Shown here: positions 62,774-64,000 of the stretch, one piece after another
How the letters are laid out: each line of letters starts with the position of its first letter
Numbering within the stretch: the first letter of the stretch is position 1
Origin: Thaumasiovibrio sp043421945
GTDB lineage: Bacteria; Pseudomonadota; Gammaproteobacteria; Enterobacterales; Vibrionaceae
NCBI GenBank assembly: GCA_043421945.1
Contig: JBHOGO010000015.1
Coordinates: 1 to 64,000, forward strand
Direction: 5' to 3'
DNA length: 64,000 nucleotides
Notes under the pieces: generated by a model
Databases searched by the model: none
The model's input: the letters and a program-made list of their open reading frames with translations, nothing else
Told to the model about the DNA's origin: nothing
Program-made: the position numbers and the translations under genes

Positions 62774-62810
62774 CATAAACGAGCGAATGCTCGCTTATGT
62801 TGTGTTTTTT
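62773..62810 (-). terminator. Bidirectional terminator beside the IS
   Basis: ACATAAACGAGC and GCTCGCTTATGT pair (one mismatch) around GAAT. A T run follows on the plus strand (62805-62810) and a shorter one on the minus strand, the direction of the adjacent lipoprotein gene. Confidence 0.8.
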
Positions 62811-62812
62811 GA

Positions 62813-63526
62813 TTAAAAATCAGATTCTAATCGTTGAATTACACCATCACCGTATCCTTCAAAATCGAGACTTTCAAACAAAAAGTCACCGATAAAAGTT
62901 TGAGCATAATGAATCATTCCTACTATAGGTTCACAATTTGACCATGATGATTCGAATGTAAAGGCGCCAAGGTGAACATGAGAAACGCCACTAATTGCTG
63001 GGTCATTAATGTAAGCATTATTAACGATTTTGACAGCACCGTCATAGTGACATCCATTGTTGGTTGTAAATGAGAGGGTATCAGAGTTGAATGTAAATTC
63101 ATGACTACGCTCAAATAAGTCTAATGAAACGGATGATGACTTAGTAGGTAGAGCCATACCTGACAAATAATATGACTGACTGTTTAGTGTAAAGCGATTT
63201 TGGTTACTGGTATGCCCTAAATCCCAAGAAAATAATGTTTTCTCAATAAAATTACCCCATTTATCATAGATAGGAATGTATTCTTCGCCTGACATCGCAT
63301 TAGATGAAATATAGCCATAGTTACCATTAACCTGAAATTTAAAGCCAGCACCTTCTATTCTCGTCACTTCATTGTTTTCACCTGAACCATTATCAAGGTC
63401 ATAGTAGATTGTAACAGTACTCGAAGAGGGGAACTCATCATCACTGCCTCCAGGTCCTCCATTTTCTGAACTATTACAACCTGTTAAAGATATTGCGACT
63501 AAGATAGGTAAATACTTAATTTTCAT
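62813..63526 (-). CDS. Lipoprotein, function unknown
   Basis: 237 residues. Lipobox LTGC with Cys17, then a Gly/Ser/Asp linker. The mature part is strand-rich with aromatic and Asn/Gly turns (YYDLDNGSGENNEVTRIEG, GNYGYISSNAM, NQNRFTLNSQSYYLSG) and two Cys (NNGCHYDG and WSNCEP). Layout and size resemble the lipoprotein at 50649-51386, although direct similarity is not obvious. No family recognised. It has its own terminator next to the IS element. Confidence 0.78.
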   Translation of the reverse strand: MKIKYLPILVAISLTGCNSSENGGPGGSDDEFPSSSTVTIYYDLDNGSGENNEVTRIEGAGFKFQVNGNYGYISSNAMSGEEYIPIYDKWGNFIEKTLFSWDLGHTSNQNRFTLNSQSYYLSGMALPTKSSSVSLDLFERSHEFTFNSDTLSFTTNNGCHYDGAVKIVNNAYINDPAISGVSHVHLGAFTFESSWSNCEPIVGMIHYAQTFIGDFLFESLDFEGYGDGVIQRLESDF

Positions 63527-64000
63527 TTATAATGCTCATGATAAAATTTAATTAATTGATTATACTGATAAGTTGAAAGTGATAGCTATGAAAGTGACTT
63601 GTTGAATATTTAAATTAATGCAAGGTGTTTTTATAACTCGTTTCTCTATCAATGAATAATTCAGGCTGTAATTGCATAGTTACGACCATGACTATATTTA
63701 TACAATGTAGGGAGTGATGAAGCAAGGAATGTAATGAATATTCATAGGTTGAAATTAACTATAGTGAAAATGTATTGTTTTATTTGAACGATGTATTTAA
63801 TGCATTCTTTTTTGAGTGGCGTTAAGTACACTTGAATTATGACTTTTTAATTTCGATAGATAGCTTGCTTCTCTATTATGTGTTTTTATTTTCTTCCCCT
63901 GTAATAAATAATATTAATGTAATTGCTGGGTTCTTGAGTCGGGCCATCATGTTCTGTCATCATTATCGTCGTGTTGAATATTGAGCATTATCCGTGCAGA
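63527..64000. other. Right window edge without a gene
   Basis: About 470 bp, AT-rich. It carries the promoter region of the lipoprotein gene; nothing else was recognised. Confidence 0.5.

Overview
The window looks like chromosomal DNA of a marine gamma-proteobacterium of the order Vibrionales. The best anchors are sixA, epmC, aroC, smrB, prmB and yfcL, which sit together much as they do in E. coli and Vibrio. I did not assign a genus. G+C is moderate, except for a clearly AT-rich stretch in the surface polysaccharide locus.

Layout. 1-270: the 3' end of an IS200/IS605-type tnpB, cut by the window edge. 354-5160: housekeeping genes (lipoprotein 5'-nucleotidase, YbaK, SmrA), then two identical tRNA-Pro(TGG) genes lying among decayed copies of themselves, then a DUF1007 protein. 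5261-19009: envelope lipoproteins, an M16 peptidase, SixA, EpmC, a YjbH-type protein, AroC, a PA3496-type small protein, SmrB, PrmB and YfcL. 19589-38440: a Wzx/Wzy-dependent polysaccharide locus. It opens with a JUMPstart/ops element (RfaH type), then wza and wzc, two terminator-like hairpins, rmlB and rmlA, and wecD, wecE and wecF for making and transferring Fuc4NAc. Next come a flippase, an unrecognised 455-residue protein, a polymerase, three further glycosyltransferases and an acyltransferase. A relic of an ISAs1-family transposase follows, and galU closes the locus.

38637-46198 is the most unusual part. It holds four genes on the minus strand: a canonical tyrosine recombinase, an unrecognised 446-residue protein, a 1025-residue tyrosine recombinase with long extensions on both sides, and a 539-residue recombinase-fold protein with no visible nucleophilic tyrosine. 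The set recalls the multi-recombinase cores of strand-biased circularizing elements in Vibrio, but order and sizes differ. Beside it (46761-50053) are an antitoxin/Doc pair, an orphan AAA-type ATPase bracketed by a broken second copy of that pair, and a YefM/ParE-type pair.

50265-64000 is an accessory envelope region with insertion sequence relics. It contains five lipoproteins (among them a 1203-residue putative zinc metallopeptidase and a 1102-residue six-domain Ig-like protein), a small beta-barrel protein, relics of IS1595 and IS5 elements, and one complete IS5-family element (61724-62764) with a perfect 9-bp target duplication.

How the genes fit together. RmlA, RmlB, WecE and WecD should give dTDP-Fuc4NAc. 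WecF and the other transferases would build the repeat unit, Wzx flips it, Wzy polymerises it, Wzc controls the process and Wza exports the polymer. GalU supplies UDP-glucose. An initiating transferase and a Wzb phosphatase are not in the window.
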